Source: an uncultured Oscillospiraceae bacterium
GTDB taxonomy: Bacteria > Bacillota > Clostridia > Oscillospirales > Oscillospiraceae
Length of the DNA stretch: 64,000 nt
Assembly: GCA_949841355.1 (NCBI GenBank)
Contig: CATKZP010000009.1
Span: 45,020 to 109,019, forward strand
Reading direction: 5' to 3'
In this document: positions 63,920 through 64,000 of the stretch, one piece after another
How the letters are laid out: every line of letters begins with the position of its first letter
Position numbering within the stretch: position 1 is the stretch's first letter
Notes under the pieces: model-generated
What the model was told of the DNA's origin: nothing
What the model saw: the letters and a program-made list of their open reading frames with translations, nothing else
Database searches by the model: none
Program-made: the position numbers and the translations under genes

Positions 63920-64000
63920 TCAAGTAAACGCCTCATTTTCCAGAAACAGCAGCTCCCTCGCGGGCAAATTCTTTTCATAAAAAATGCGTCTCACGGTGAG
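63920..64000 (-). CDS. C-terminal end of a gene that runs off the window
   Basis: The minus-strand frame entering at 64000 reads LTVRRIFYEKNLPARELLFL and ends at a TGA (63920-63922). Only 26 codons are visible. It cannot be identified; its position just upstream of the recombinase suggests another gene of that element. Confidence 0.4.
   Translation of the reverse strand, partial: LTVRRIFYEKNLPARELLFLENEAFT

Overview
The window looks like about 64 kb of chromosome from a GC-rich gut Firmicute of the Oscillospiraceae / Flavonifractor-Lawsonibacter type. Supporting signs are a high-GC Clostridial gene set, a non-discriminating AspRS plus GatCAB operon behind a T-box, a CIRCE-controlled hrcA-grpE-dnaK-dnaJ operon, S-layer-homology surface proteins, and the local order SpoVB/YabM-like flippase, mazG, HU, rqcP. 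The placement is inferred from gene content and base composition; no rRNA is present.

Layout. 1-5.5 kb: purine nucleoside phosphorylase, an MTA/SAH deaminase-type amidohydrolase, a lipid-linked flippase, mazG, HU and rqcP. 5.5-14.7 kb: pcrA, a GNAT acetyltransferase, a ferritin-like protein, a HAD phosphatase, then comEC-holA-rnmV. 14.8-18.3 kb: a large secreted S-layer protein. 18.7-23.6 kb: a four-gene operon (small protein, alpha/beta hydrolase, CMD-cupin protein, and an SLH-flavodoxin-aldo/keto reductase lipoprotein) divergent from a LysR regulator, with a near-textbook LysR operator between them. A tRNA-Arg(CCG) follows. 24-30.3 kb: an F1Fo ATP synthase operon with no separate delta gene; the alpha subunit carries what looks like the delta C-terminal domain at its N-terminus. 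30.5-33.1 kb: a cytosolic ParB-like/BMP-type binding protein with a metallophosphoesterase. 33.2-38.1 kb: aspS2-gatC-gatA-gatB behind a T-box whose specifier reads AAC. 38.2-40 kb: a family-4 uracil-DNA glycosylase, a tandem-OB SSB-like protein and a small unknown. 40-45 kb: the heat-shock operon. 45.2-49 kb: a GT39 glycosyltransferase, a PHP phosphatase and rpiB. 49.3-52.2 kb: a 983-residue protein whose two ends read as a diverged flagellin and whose middle is beta-helix-like.

From about 52.3 kb to the end the DNA is accessory. It holds debris of tyrosine recombinases, then an element with a large serine recombinase and XRE repressor on the minus strand and, on the plus strand, an XRE regulator, a small protein, a CRESS-type Rep (HUH endonuclease plus SF3 helicase), an FtsK/TcpA-like ATPase and a small protein. 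Immediately before rep there is a 12-bp-stem hairpin exposing the nonanucleotide TAGTATTAC, followed by two tandem ATGTAGC iterons. That is the layout of a circovirus/geminivirus-style rolling-circle origin, found here in a bacterial chromosome. This is the most interesting system in the window. After it come a PadR/HAAS pair, a divergent gene of unknown function with strong promoters and operator-like palindromes, and a second large serine recombinase.

How the genes work together. The transamidation operon makes Asn-tRNA from Asp-tRNA(Asn) and appears to sense uncharged tRNA(Asn). The LysR operon looks like an inducible redox/detoxification unit with one surface-anchored member. The CRESS element has a plausible full circuit: integration/excision by the serine recombinase, control by self-regulated repressors, nicking and unwinding at the hairpin by Rep, and DNA movement by the FtsK-like ATPase. 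All functional statements rest on reading motifs by eye; no searches were run.
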